Assembly (NCBI GenBank): GCA_030522415.1
Contig: CM060121.1
Location: 8,179,476 to 8,243,475, forward strand
Origin: Channallabes apus
Taxonomy: Eukaryota > Chordata > Actinopteri > Siluriformes > Clariidae
Reading direction: 5' to 3'
DNA: 64,000 nt
Every line of letters starts with the position of its first letter. Positions within the stretch are counted from its first letter, which is position 1. Shown piece by piece: positions 14,781-25,914 of this stretch. Both the position numbers and the translations under genes were made by a program. The notes beneath the pieces are model-generated. The model was not told where the DNA came from. It saw only the letters and a program-made list of their open reading frames with translations, and made no database searches.

Positions 14781-15323
14781 TCAGTGTTCAGTGCCAGGTT
14801 TGGGAACAACTCCAGTCTCAATTAGTTGCAACCCAGCCAGGGAGGCTGCATATGGGAGATGTGTGGCCACTTGCAATGTAATGATTGCACCCATATTCAA
14901 AGTGGCACTGTAGTCTGTCAAAATGTCTTGCATATCAAGTACGTCAAGCCTCAAGCCCCCTAAAAGTGCTGCAGAGCCAAGTGCCTCCTCCAGTTGGCTT
15001 CCATACTGTATGTGAGCTTTGTCTAGCTCATTAGCTCCTGTTATGGGACTCTCCAGGCAGCAACCAGATATGAGGGTTTGCACATACCCTAGTGTTGAAC
15101 CCACTTTGTCTGGATAGTAGAGCTAACACAAAGAGAAGGTTATATCATATTTTCGGTTTTGTGGTCTGCTAAGTGATTCTGGTGGAAGGACGATGTTATA
15201 AGTAGAGATCCAAGCTTCTCTTCCCTTAAAATGATCAGATACTATGACACCTGTGTGTCTCACACCTTTTGTCTCATGATGGAAGTGACTGCATATTTTT
15301 AGATACATTACCAAGATGTACAT
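14781..15323 (-). pseudogene. Unidentified protein-like reading frame, interrupted by one TAG
   Basis: I do not recognise the product. On the minus strand a frame from 15323 reads to a TAG at 15123-15125 and then continues in the same frame to a TGA at 14781. The lower part has protein-like composition (LLGGLRLDVLDMQDILT, then GAIITLQVATHLPYAASLAG, ending VPKPGTEH). The TAG lies in TTCTCTTTGTGTTAG, so it could instead be a 3' splice site with a terminal exon at 14781-15119. A TACTGTA heptamer at about 15003-15009 lies inside the frame and may mean the two sides came from different frames. It could be a decayed host exon, a retrocopy or mobile-element coding sequence. It lies inside the presumed last intron of the SLC2A gene, on the opposite strand. 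Confidence 0.35.
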
Positions 15324-15329
15324 TTTTGG

Positions 15330-15947
15330 TGAAGTAACCGTTCATAGCTCCATTAATCCACAGTTACAGTATGTTCCTGGAGCCATTTAGCTGATTTCCA
15401 GAATTTCAGTCGTCTACAAAAAAAAAAAAAAAAGCATTAGCCTATATGAGGCTGCACGTTTGACAAAACTGAAGAAATCATGTAACAGAAGCGACTCAGA
15501 CGCTATCAGTCCTTTTACATTGTGCGTACTGCAGGGAGCTTGGGCAGCTCGTTAAGGGCACTAGTCTCCCTAAAGGCAATACACACTCCTTTTGACAAAA
15601 TTTGCAAGAAATTGTGTTGAATCGATATAGCTGACATCTTAATTACTCTTTCTTGACAAGAGGATAATGAGAAACAGGACAAGCGAGCAATACCAAGGAA
15701 CATTTACAGTCTAGCCAAGTTTCAATTTTGCCATTGTTATATGGCAAGGCAATGAGCTCACAAGAATACCCCACTAGTTCAGAAAAGAAACCAGGCTAAT
15801 TGTTCATGACTGTACATATTGTAGAGTCAAATCTAGAGAAGAAAATATTACAAAACTAGCCATCTAATATGTTTTGAATAATGATTTCTTCATTATTATA
15901 ATAAATTCATAATTCTTATTATTACTATGTTCCTGTATGTTTTGCAG
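15330..15947. other. Intronic sequence upstream of the SLC2A exon
   Basis: No other exon is visible. A poly(A) run lies at about 15418-15434. The last bases form the splice acceptor TATGTTTTGCAG, ending at 15947. Confidence 0.6.
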
Positions 15948-16241
15948 GAGTCACTTCAGAACTATGCTTTCCTGGTCTTTGTCTTTGTCTGCATCCTGGC
16001 TGCCATCTACATCATCGCTGTCCTCCCCGAGACCAAGAACAAAACCTTTATGGAGATCAGTCAGAGTTTTGCCAAGATCAATAACATACCTCAGAGCGTG
16101 GAAGCCGAGATGGAGGATGTTCTGGACGACCAACCAGAAAACGCTATCGCACAGGGTCCGAAGCCTGAACCTGTTAATGCTAAATATCCAGATAGGATTT
16201 GTGAAGATAACGGTGTGGTGCAATCTGAGAGCTTCTTCTAA
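15948..16241 (+). CDS. Facilitative sugar transporter (SLC2A class II), last coding exon
   Basis: SLC2A (GLUT) proteins are 12-helix plasma-membrane carriers moving hexoses, or urate in GLUT9, by facilitated diffusion. This exon encodes the C-terminal 97 residues: transmembrane helix 12 (YAFLVFVFVCILAAIYIIAV), the family signature PETK followed by NKTFMEISQSFAKIN, then a hydrophilic cytoplasmic tail ending SESFF. It starts in phase 0 right after the acceptor TTTTGCAG and ends at TAA (16239-16241). PETKN followed by a Thr/Phe-x-EIS stretch fits class II members (GLUT9/11 and the fish-specific relatives) better than GLUT1-4, which have PETKG; I cannot choose among them. No upstream exon was found in the preceding 15.9 kb, so the last intron is long or the assembly is incomplete. 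The tail is longer than in many GLUTs. Confidence 0.88.
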   Translation, partial: ESLQNYAFLVFVFVCILAAIYIIAVLPETKNKTFMEISQSFAKINNIPQSVEAEMEDVLDDQPENAIAQGPKPEPVNAKYPDRICEDNGVVQSESFF

Positions 16242-16740
16242 AGCCTGTGATGGAAAGCCATCAGATTTCCAAGTCCAGTGCGGTTCTGTTGCATGTTCAG
16301 CAGTACACATGCAGAAATCTTTACAGGAGGCTTTACACCAAGGTTCCATACTGTTAATTTTATTTTTAATTATGCTAACATTGGTGCTAAGTGAATTTTT
16401 TAACATGAGCATATGTTTGAATTTCAGATAAATAATTTTCTATTAGCTAAATTTACGATACAGAACATCATGCTGCAGTTTTAGTGGAAAAAGCCCTGAG
16501 GGCAGCTACACATTGACATACATTTACAACTAGAACTGACCACTACTGTCTTTTTCACATTATTCAACAACAACAAAAAAACATATTGTGTAACCTAATT
16601 AACTTGAACTATTCTACCTTTCTATATAATATCTTACTAACACAAATGTATTATTTAAATATACAACTTGCCATGAAAATATTCTTGATCAATGTTTACA
16701 ATAATTGCTGCTTTGCCAACCAATAATATTTATGATAATC
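16242..16740 (+). other. Probable 3' UTR / downstream sequence of the SLC2A gene
   Basis: AT-rich sequence with no further open frame. I find no AATAAA before the MITE cluster; the first clear one is at 18011-18016, beyond it, so the polyadenylation site is uncertain. Confidence 0.4.
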
Positions 16741-17962
16741 AGAGGTGAGAGGTAGCAAATGTACTTTGTTACTGTATGTAAGTACATATTTCATGTATTT
16801 GTATTTTAGTAGTTTAGGTTTTTAACCTTTACTTTGCTCAAAAGTACAGCAAACATCAGTACTTTTACTTAACTACATTTTTGCATGACGTTGCATTATC
16901 TAACCAATGTAGTGCATAGTATTTGTATAGAAAATGTACTTTACTTAGGGTGCTTTCACACCTACAGCATTTGGTGCGCACCAAACGTGTCTGGTCCCTT
17001 GGCTCGGTTCGTTTGTGTTGATGTGAATGCAATCTCGGTACTTTGGTGCGCACCAAAACAATCGATCCGAGACCTGCCTGAAGGGGTGGTCTCGGACCGC
17101 TTTATCCGCTCTACTTTGGTGCAGTTCGCCTGGTGTGAAAGCAACCAAACCAAATCTGACGAAATGGTATAGTTTAATGCACTTTGGGTATAAGAGATAT
17201 GGGGTTGCGGGTAAAATTATTTTCACTTCCTGAAGACTCGATTAAATTTTTCAAGCTCGACTCGCGATGAAATCAAACCGCGGAGAAACGTGGAGTGCCG
17301 AAGAAGTGCCTCTCTGTATTCACATTAAAGATGAAAAAATGTGTGGCTGGGCTGTTTCGATCGGCCAACGGATTACCTGATGGATCTGCAGGAAGATCGC
17401 CGGCTAATAACAAAATAATCATTCAGGAGGAGGGCACGTCTCTCCCTGAAGTGGCGCGCGAGCGCCGTCGGCGAGATGAATAAACCAGAAAGCTGGTTTG
17501 GAGTCGCAGCTGCGAATCGTGTTCGAAATTAATTATCTGAAAATAATGATTTGCACGTACAATGCAGGGCGCGAGGATCAGCACCAAAGCAAAGCTGTTC
17601 CTCCATGATTATTGAAAGTGGCGCGATTTTCTGAAAATAGTCTGTTTCCGGTGTCGATGGGCTTCGCGGCCTATTTTGGTTCGTTTAGAACTCTGCATAT
17701 GTGAAAACAAACCGTATCAACGTCTGTTTACTACATTGTAACATTTTTCTGACTGGTGCGGACTAAAGCAATCGAACTATAGGTGTGAAAGCACCCTAAA
17801 GTACATTTGAACATGAGTACAGTACTTCTGTACTTTTACTCAGGTACAGTACATGAATAAATGGAGGACCTCTACTTACTGTATATTACTTGAGTAATAT
17901 GTGCTGTAGGGAATCTCTACTTTTAGTCAGGTGAAGGATTTGTGTACTTTGCCCACCTCTGG
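16741..17962. mobile_element. Outer MITE with CAGAGGTG termini, split by a second MITE
   Basis: The left end CAGAGGTGAGAGGTAGC at 16741 and the right end TTTGCCCACCTCTG near 17962 are inverted. Both arms are rich in GTACTTTTACT-type sequence, a common theme in teleost MITEs. A second inverted-repeat element occupies about 16947-17797. Two arm sequences carry TACAGTA heptamers (about 17818 and 17845). No target duplication is obvious and no coding sequence remains. Confidence 0.6.
16947..17797. mobile_element. Inner MITE with AGGGTGCTTTCACACCT termini
   Basis: Left end AGGGTGCTTTCACACCTA (16947) and right end ATAGGTGTGAAAGCACCCT (to 17797) form near-perfect inverted repeats of about 18 bp. 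The next sequence inward repeats TTGGTGCGCACCAAA, itself a palindrome, at about 16972 and 17043. There is no transposase. The superfamily is uncertain because no clean target duplication is visible. Confidence 0.8.
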
Positions 17963-19203
17963 TAGTAATTATGTAAATATAGAATATTTATATTGTTAAA
18001 AGGTATTTTGAATAAATTTGAATTGAAACGTTAAATATTTTTTGAAAATGTCTAATTTATTGTATTTTTTATTATTCGCGTAGCAAATGTACAGTATATA
18101 CTGTAGTTATATATTCTAATTCAAACTACTGTACTGTTGTACTGTTTTAATATTGGGAGAATTTGAAAAGATATACCTTCTTATATAAATGCATTGTGAT
18201 AATACAAGTATAAATTTTGACAAGTAAAAAAAAATGTATGAGGTAGTTTTAAAAGTTAGAATTTTTAAAGAGGCTCTTATCCAGAGCGATTTAGAAAAGT
18301 GCTTGACAAAAAGTAATGATATCACAAAGATACAAATCCTCCTCCTCATATTCTCACTACTAGGGGTCTGCCAACCTGCCCCTGTGCCAACCTGCCCCTC
18401 CTTCCCTAACATGATTCATTTAAGGAGGCTCCATGAGATATTTTCTTTACATCCTCAAGGAAGCCTGTCATTAAATTGTGAATGATGCTGACATAGAGCA
18501 CCTTTCCCGATTTTCTGCATAATTTACTTATGAAGCCAGCCAACCGGATCTTTTCAATTTCCTGCTCATATAATGACAGGGGATAGGGGATCACAGTCAG
18601 AGGTAGTCAATTATAATCAATAATTATTCACAATTAATACAAAAATAATTAGTTATTTATACCACAAATCTATATTAATTACCAACACTAACAGAGTGGC
18701 CTGAGATGAATTGGCACCTTATACAGGGTCTACACGACCTCATGCCCCAAGTTTCCTGGGAAAGGCTCCAGGAATGTACTGTATATGTCAATTCTATTCA
18801 CTAATCAATAAGCAGAAATAATTAATATAGATGTTTATATGTAACCAATCTTATCGACTAGCCATACAAATATGACCTTGCATTGAGTATTTCTTTTTTC
18901 TGACCATGAACAATGAAAGGTGTTCAAATTGGAAATCAGGAAAATGGATGCAGAAGGTTGCGAGTTCCAAGGACGATGGTTTGCAGCATTAGATGACATC
19001 TTTTCCATGTGCTTAACTATTGGAGATGAGGGAAAAAAGTCTACTGTATACCGTGATTTATAATTATTCTTTTGTGTGGCAATTCATATACCGCAACACT
19101 GATCCAATGATTGTTTAGAATTGAAACAAAATCTTTAAAAAAAAATTATATTTAGCCAGGATATTTTTTAAATCGCAATACAAATTCAATTGCTACCTAG
19201 GTA
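17963..19203. other. Anonymous sequence with a SINE 3' remnant
   Basis: At about 18695-18785 a degenerate plus-strand piece matches the Mermaid-like 3' region (GAATTGGCACCTTATACAGG, then TCCTGGGAAAGGCTCCAGG). TACWGTA heptamers are dense here (about 18091, 18098, 18127, 18777, 19042). No gene is supported. Confidence 0.5.
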
Positions 19204-19886
19204 CAGTGAAACTTCCGATTGCGAGTAACGCGGTTTACGAGTGTTCCGCAAGACGAGCGAAGATTTGTAACAAATTTTGACTTGGAAAAAGTTTTGGTTT
19301 ACGAGTACCGAGTATCATGTATCACGCATGCGCTTCTTGTTTTGACGCCTAGTGTCACGTGATCACAACTGAGCCAATGTTTTTTTCTCTCTCTTGCGCT
19401 GCGGAATTGTGGGTAATCATCCCTCCTGCTGGGTCTTAGTGCTCGTCCATTACTGGTATAATCAATATCCGTGCACACGTGTACTGTTTACTATAATACT
19501 GTCACCACATTACATAAAAACATGAAACTCAAATAAGAGAGGGGAAAGGTTTACTGTGTAAGATGAGAGGGGGAGGAGCTGACTCCTCCTCTCCTCTTAC
19601 TTTAGCTTCACACACATATACACACACACACACACACATACATACAGCGCCTGCGTGCATAAACGTAAACACTTATCTGTCGGGATTTATTTCAAATTTT
19701 ATCAGGTAAGGTAAAGTACAGGTTAATTTGTTTTATTTTGTATTAATTCTTTTTATGTATTTATTTTTTTGAGCTGTAGAACAAATAATTTGAGTTTCCA
19801 TTATTTTTTATGGGCTTTGATTTATGTGTTTTGGAATACGAGCCCACTTCCGGAGCAAATTATGGTCGTAATCCACGGTTCCACTG
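19204..19886 (+). mobile_element. Tc1/mariner-type MITE, family M1, copy 1
   Basis: It is flanked by TA on both sides (19202-19203 and 19887-19888). Left end CAGTGAAACTTCCGATTGCG and right end GTAATCCACGGTTCCACTG are inverted, with further matching subterminal sequence (GCGAGTGTTCC near the left, TTTTGGAATACGAGCCC near the right). No transposase is present. Sister copies lie at 41040-41344 and 61518-62310. Confidence 0.88.
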
Positions 19887-20049
19887 TATTGTGATAATAT
19901 TGTATCTGGTGATTCCCATTCCTAATATATACTGCATGCTGTATATATTCACCCATCCATCTAGGAACCTCTGTAGTCCATTTAAACACTGTGGAGGCCA
20001 AAGGTGACCATTGTATTCATTCCCATTTTTAAGCCCATAGTAGGACCTC

Positions 20050-20185
20050 TGGTCTTTGGACCGTGGGATAAAAATCCCAAAGGAAACCCACCAAGCATGG
20101 GGAGAACATGCACACAGATGCTGAGGTGGGAACTGAACACAGACCCTGGAGGTGCGAGGCAACAGTGCTAACCACTAAACCATGT
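20050..20185 (-). mobile_element. Mermaid-like SINE, 5' fragment
   Basis: On the minus strand it has the tRNA-like head TGGTTTAGTGGTTAGCACTG, the GTGCATGTTCTCCCCATGCT region and then breaks off. The copy is diverged. Confidence 0.75.
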
Positions 20186-20189
20186 AATT

Positions 20190-20823
20190 GCTCTTCTGGG
20201 CCTCTCTAACCTTTTCCCTCTTGCTAGTTTTTTCCCCATTCATCCAAGACACACTACTGTATAAACCAATAAATATAAAAAAATAAACATATACCCCCTC
20301 ACACAGATACAATCCAATTTCATGCTCATGGTTAATCTGGAATCAAGTTAGAAGTTTAATCAGATTCAAAACCACAAACAAACACCGTCTTTGTCCTAAA
20401 TCTAACTGGATGACTATGATTTCCTGCACAAGTTAGTTTAAAAAATGTCACATTATAGAGAGCTGTTGCATCACGCTGTTGCAAGTTTAGTAACACTAAG
20501 ACACCCAGTAGCCAGGTTTGCTGGTATGCTATGTGTTATAGGATGAATATTGCGGTTACCTAAATAAATGTAAAGTTGTTTTTGACGAAAGAACCATTAC
20601 TTTAATAAAGTAATTAAGTAAATAAAGTAACTTTTAATAATTTTTTTCTTCTTCAGATTTGATTAAATCAACAGTTTTATTTGAATTGTGCTAAATATAA
20701 AATACAGACATTTTTGTCCAGTCCCAGACAAGTTTGGACGTCTTCACTCTGGAGACGACAGCTTAATCAGGAACCAGACAGAGAAGGAGAGATAGCATGA
20801 GGAGAAGAAATGGATGCTGTGTG

Positions 20824-20863
<40 letters not shown>

Positions 20864-21390
20864 TGGTCTTTCTGCTCCTACTATATTAATAATTTTCATT
20901 AATATTTAACTCTAACAACCCTCGTGACTTGTCTTTGCAGATATGGCGGTTGCTTGTAATTAAGGTAATCCTGATGACGGACTGCCTGGGGTTTTCAGTT
21001 CTAATAAGTGAAACGATTTGAGGAGGGATTTGTGTTTTTTTTTTTTTTTTTTTTAACAGGATTTCTGAATGATTGTTCATTTTGATGTCTTGTTTGGTGT
21101 ACTGATGTTAGAAGTAGCAAACCAAAGTGAATAAAAAAAGTAAAAGCATAGCCCAAGGTATATAAGTTTAGCTACATTTCATGGTAATTTATTCACTGTA
21201 TGATTATAGTAAAATTGGAGCAAACAGTACAGAAAGATGAAGGAAAGCATGAAAGTGTTCTTAAATTACTGCAGGTGTCGGGCAGATTTAAATCACGGGG
21301 AGCAGGGTTTTTTTTTTTTAACTCGCAAAAATTTGACCATCGCAGTCTAGCATATTACATATTTATGAATCATTAATTGTTCAATTCCTG
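20190..21390. other. Anonymous sequence with (GT)n and poly(T)
   Basis: A (GT)n run lies at about 20825-20861 and T runs at about 21032-21053 and 21308-21320. No gene is supported. Confidence 0.5.
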
Positions 21391-21391
21391 C

Positions 21392-21668
21392 CTCAGGTCT
21401 GTGTGCGTGGTGTTTCCATGTGCTTCCTCCGGGTACTCCGTTTCCTCGTCCAGTCCAAATACATGCAGATTAGGCTAATTACTGTAGTGTTCCCAAATTG
21501 CCCATAGTGTGTGAATGAATGTGTGAGTGAGTGTATGTGTGTGTGTGCCCTTTGATGGATTGGCACCCTGTCCAGGGTGTACCCCGCCTTGTGCCCTAAG
21601 CCTCCTGGGATAGGCTCCAGGCCCCCCACGACCCTGAATACAGGATAAAAGTGGTATAGACGATGATT
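21392..21668 (+). mobile_element. Mermaid-like SINE, 5'-truncated
   Basis: It starts inside the head (TTCCTGCCTCAGGTCTGTG) and continues through CTCCGGGTACTCCG and GATGGATTGGCACCCTGTCC to the tail AGGATAAAAGTGGTATAGA. The middle carries a TACTGTA heptamer (21480-21486) where related copies read CTAATTGGTG or similar. Confidence 0.88.
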
Positions 21669-21861
21669 GAGATGAGTGATTGTTCGATTCCTACCTCAGG
21701 TCTGTGTGCGAGGTAGTTTGGTGTCCCTGTGTTTGGTGGGTTTCCTCCAGGTACTCTGGTGTCCTTTAACAGTCCAAAGACATGCAGATTAGGTTAATTT
21801 CACATTCCCAAATTGCCCATATACTGTAGTGTGAGTGAGTGTGCTCTTATGATTGATGGTG

Positions 21862-22353
21862 GATGAAAATTAACTAGACAATATTTAATATCTATACTGT
21901 AGAACTTTTAGTATCACTGAAGCACTGCCATTTTTTGCTCTTTCTGTGCGTGCGTGGTTAGACCAGCATTTTTTTCCAGGCCATTGGCTGGGATGGCACG
22001 GACCTCATGAATGGCCTCCAAGAAGTCCAGATCTCACCCTATGTAATTTTTTCCTGTGGGTCTACAAAAAGGAGGAGGTGTACAGGACAAAGCCAAGCAC
22101 ATGGGAGGACTTGGAGGCACAGACTCAGGAGGTTCCTCCAGAAGACTGTGCGTTCCATCCCCAGCCATTTGATAAAACTTGTTGACTCCACTGGTGCCTA
22201 CATTGAAATGTAAAGATTTCCTTTAATTTTCCTATGTAATAAAGTACATGTAAAATTTGTTTTAATTCATTTGTATTAGAAAAATGGACATACTGTACAA
22301 TCCATTTGACTTACAATTTTTTTAATGCTTAGTTATTTTTCACCCACCCTGTA
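21862..22353 (+). mobile_element. Mariner-type transposon relic inside a SINE
   Basis: The right end, TTTTTCACCCACCCTGTA (about 22336-22353), is the reverse complement of a TACAGGGTGGGTGAAAA terminus. The left end near 21862 starts with a diverged GGTGGATGAAAAT. Only the C-terminal part of a transposase survives. Confidence 0.75.
21940..22213 (+). pseudogene. Mariner-type transposase, C-terminal remnant
   Basis: The translation shows RAWLDQHFFPGHWLG, then WPPRSPDLTLCNFFLW, the conserved block carrying the last catalytic Asp of mariner-type (DD34D) transposases, then KKEEVYRTKPSTWEDLE. The frame shifts near 22130 and the remnant ends at a stop near 22213. The rest of the gene is absent. Confidence 0.8.
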
Positions 22354-22616
22354 CTGTAGGTTGGCAACCTGTCCAGGGTGTGCCCTGTCTTGTGCCTTAA
22401 GTCTCCTGGGATAGTCTCAAGACCCTCATGACTTTATAAACATGATAAAGTGGAATAGCAGATGAATAGATGAACGAATAATAAATGTGCATACTGTAAG
22501 GTATTATTGACTGGTCAAAAGCTGGACCCACTGCAGTCATGGCAATGGGAGTAAATGGTACCATGCTATCCATTCACATATACAGTCACTGACCCAAAAG
22601 GAATCTTTGTCATGTT

Positions 22617-22815
22617 GTACATTACATTACATTTAGGCATTTGGCAGACGCTCTTATCCAGAGCGACTTACATTTTTATCTCATTACACATCTGAGCAGT
22701 TGAGAGTTAAGGGGCTTGCTCAAGGGCCCAACAGTGGCAACTTGGTGGTTGTGGGGTTTGAACCTGGGATCTTCCGAACCGTAGTCCAATGCCTTAACCA
22801 CTGAGCTACCCCTGG
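22617..22815 (-). mobile_element. tRNA-derived SINE with L2-like tail
   Basis: On the minus strand the head reads GGGTAGCTCAGTGGTTAAGG with the second promoter box GGTTCAAACCCCA. A middle follows with GTTGGGCCCTTGAGCAAG, then the widespread fish tail AAGTCGCTCTGGATAAGAGC and GTCTGCCAAATGCC with TAATG repeats. A weak 6-bp duplication (GTTGTA) may flank it. Other copies lie at about 25733 and 38062. Confidence 0.9.
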
Positions 22816-22946
22816 CCCGTTGTATGGGGGCGCTGGTGTTTCAGTTATATAATCACTTTACCTGTCACATGGAAGGCTCTTGGGCTTGGACCTTGGTCAG
22901 TGCCCCAACCAATCCCTTTGGGGCTGCACATGCCAATGCACTATTA

Positions 22947-23636
22947 GGCTGAATCCCATTTCTATTTTCTACCCCTTCCCCTACCCCTTCCCCTTGTCCC
23001 TTGAAACGAAGTGGAAAGGGGAAGGGTTTAAATTTTTCCCCTAAGAAATGGGACACCACTACAACACTGTTATACGTCATCATACGTTGTCACTAGTTCC
23101 TAATGTTACGTTAAAGGACATGCGCCGATGTTTATCACACATTGCAATAAGAGAGAGATTACTCACTCCCAAAGTTTTTTTGCGCCGTATTTCATCCCTA
23201 TACATAATATAAATTATAAAAATATATAAAAATAAAATATATATTTGTAATATCGTGCAATCGGTGCTAGCCGCTAGCAAACTTTAGCGATTTTTTTGCA
23301 AACATTTCTTTACAGAACATCACCATAAACACAAACACAAGACTAGAGGTAATATACATATAATGAAAACTTGTCATAAAAATCTTTATTTATGGCAAAA
23401 ATTTACATTTATGGGTCTGTTTGCTCGAGTGAGCCGCCATGTTGAAAATTTCGCTTAGCCCTTCGTTTGAAGTGAGGTCCTGAAAAATCTTCGTTTGGAG
23501 GGCTATCTGGCCCTTCCCCTTCCCCCTCCCCCTCCAACCAAAAGAGAAATGAGACACCCCTACCCCTTCACGTGAACGCGCCAAACGGAGGGGTAGGGCT
23601 ATGTGAAGGGGTAAGGGGTAGAAATGGGATTCAGCC
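22947..23636. mobile_element. Harbinger-like MITE with TTA target duplication
   Basis: The termini GGCTGAATCCCATTTCTA and TAGAAATGGGATTCAGCC are perfect inverted repeats, flanked by TTA at 22944-22946 and 23637-23639. A 3-bp TTA/TAA duplication is typical of PIF/Harbinger. The subterminal parts are CCCCTTCCCC-rich on both arms. No transposase gene is present; a 97-codon minus-strand frame spans the arms but shows no motifs. Confidence 0.9.
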
Positions 23637-23639
23637 TTA

Positions 23640-24890
23640 GTGTCAGTCCCAAGTTTGGGCAAAAGTGCAAGGTTTTTTATCACGAAGGACAGATGCCAGA
23701 AAATCTGTGCCAGATCAAAAAAGAAAGTAATAATAACAATGGCTCACATCAAAGCAATTGTGAATTCCGAGTTGACCCCCAGCTGCTTTTAAGTTGTTCA
23801 GTAATGACCAGTCTGCTATTCAGTCCTCAAAAGCACCACTACGCATCTACTGTCTAACTGGTTTTAAATGAATGTCAAAGCTTCTACATTATATTAATAA
23901 TACTACTTAAAAATATATAACTTTTGCAATGTTAGTACCTGAAATATAAATTAAATTAATTGGGATTTTGTGTCTCGAGTCTGTACAAGAGGGAACACAT
24001 GTTTTTATATTGCGATCATATGACACTTTACTTGCACACCAGTGGACTCCATTCAACTACTGCAATTATGTGACTTTTGATGGCAGCTGGCTACACCAGG
24101 ACTAATTTACATTTACATTTGTAAAATGTAATTGGCTCTGAGCGTTTACCTATGTGACAGCTGTGAAGAGCACATCATTAATTAGCACAGAAATTGCAGT
24201 TAAAAGATAAACTGTTGAGTGATCCCTTAGTTTACACTGTAGAGACTATAATCCTAATGGCCATAATCTTAATGATGTTAGCATTTATTGTTTCACATAA
24301 AAAATTTTATCTAGAGACTTTAGAACCATGCCCAAGTCTTATGAGATGTGGGGGGGCACGATAAGTTTATAAAGGTCATGTCAGCAGTTATGACAACTAT
24401 TTATTCGGATCAACCAGGAGAACAACAAAAGGTGGGAAAAGCAGGCAACAAGAAAGTACACATCAACAGGGGTGGACAAATCAAAACTTCAATACCTTCC
24501 CCACTGAGCAAGTAAAATCTCCAAAATATTGTTATGTTGGGTTGCGAAGAAACTAATCACCCTGAAGTGAATTATTTTACTATAACAGCATGTGCCAATG
24601 TTTTTTTAATCCACTTATGCGATAGTAACGTGCCAACTACTGTATGACCAAAAAATGTACAAAAATACATTTTGCTTTTGAGCCTTTTACAGTTCTATCG
24701 ACTTACAACACTGCACCTTTTCCTTCTCCAGCCATGTGCTCTTGTAAAACAAAAAAGTAGCTTGAACACCTTTGACATAAGTTGTAACTCAAGCTGTCAT
24801 GTGAGCACTGCATCCCCAGCATGCACTACATACAACTCCCATGTCACTGATCGCATTTGGGTTTTGCACCACGTCTGGTCGACCCAACTG
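23640..24890. other. Anonymous sequence
   Basis: No gene or recognised element is visible. A TACTGTA heptamer lies near 24637. Confidence 0.5.
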
Positions 24891-24914
24891 CAAGTCATAT
24901 GCACAATCACATAT

Positions 24915-25156
24915 GTTGTTGTTGTTGGTCTTTCGGCTGCTCCCGGCAAGGGGTCGCCACAGCGGAATATTCAGTCCGCACTACAACTTGGCACAGGTTT
25001 TTTACGCCGGATGCCCTTCCTGACGCAACCCTCCCATTGTATCCGGGCTAGGGACCGGCACTGTATCCAGTGGCTGGGGTTTGGCCACTGGCTGGGAATC
25101 GAACCCGGGACTTCCGCATGACAGGCGAAACACCTACCACTGAGCCACCAGTGCCC
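24915..25156 (-). mobile_element. tRNA-derived SINE with (AAC)n tail and 17-bp target duplication
   Basis: On the minus strand it starts GGGCACTGGTGGCTCAGTGG, with the second promoter box GGGTTCGATTCCCAGCC, and ends GCAGCCGAAAGACC followed by an (AAC)n tail. Perfect direct repeats of 17 bp (TATGCACAATCACATAT) flank it at 24898-24914 and 25157-25173, so its boundaries are firm. Confidence 0.96.
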
Positions 25157-25174
25157 TATGCACAATCACATATC

Positions 25175-25732
25175 CATAACTGATTTGATCATTTTCATTA
25201 GAATGCTACTGCTAATGCTAAGGCTAAAGCTAATACTCATTCGAAAGGTGGAGTTTCAGTCATGGATCTGTGTGCTTAGCTTCTCGTTTGATTATTTCAA
25301 TATTTCTAATAAACTTGTGCCTTAACCTACATTCTCACCGTCTTCAGACAGAATGCAGACCAGAATGAGGATGTAGCAGGTTACTAGGAAAAGCACAGCA
25401 GTTTCCCTCCAGTGGTTTACTATTTACTGGGTGACCTTAGGCGAGGTGAAAGGGAATAGACCAGGTTTATGCTGCCCCTGCTTGGCAGCCTGGAAGACCA
25501 GGTGGGCAATCTCATAACCCAGCAACATGCCACAATTGGGAATAGCACAGAATATGTGGGATTACTGAAATGAATGTTCCCTGTGATTCTGGACAAGCCA
25601 CCCCAAAATGGTCGGGGCTGTACAGTACTTAGTGCATTGTTTAGTGAGTCAGCTGAAAAACTGAGCTCCCGGAGGAGGTTGACAGCACAGAGCTGTGGGA
25701 TGGCTTCCCACACCGACCTTTGTCTGAGGGCA
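25175..25732. other. Anonymous sequence with an unplaced minus-strand frame
   Basis: A 97-codon minus-strand frame (25420-25713) has mixed composition without motifs or splice context. I could not assign it. A TACAGTA heptamer lies near 25620. Confidence 0.4.
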
Positions 25733-25914
25733 CGGGTAGCTTAACTTCTAAGGCATCACTACTGATCGGAAGATCCAAATTTCAAACCCCAGCACCACCA
25801 AATTGCCACTTTTGTGCCCTTGAGCAATGCCTTTAACCCACAACAGCTCAGATATAATAAAATGAAAATGTAAGTCGCTCTGTATAAGGTCGTCTGCCGA
25901 ATGCCATAAATGTA
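25733..25914 (+). mobile_element. tRNA-derived SINE with L2-like tail, diverged
   Basis: The head GGGTAGCTTAACTTCTAAGG, the second box ATTTCAAACCCCAGC, the middle TGCCCTTGAGCAATGCC and the tail AAGTCGCTCTGTATAAGG match the copy at 22617 in the opposite orientation. Confidence 0.85.

Larger units (their letters stand above)
21685..22475 (+). mobile_element. Mermaid-like SINE split by a mariner-type relic
   Basis: The 5' part (21685 to about 21860, GTTCGATTCCTACCTCAGG through AAATTGCCCATATACTGTAG) and the 3' part (about 22357-22475, TTGGCAACCTGTCCAGG to the tail) fit together as one SINE. The intervening ~490 bp hold the relic described next. Confidence 0.78.
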
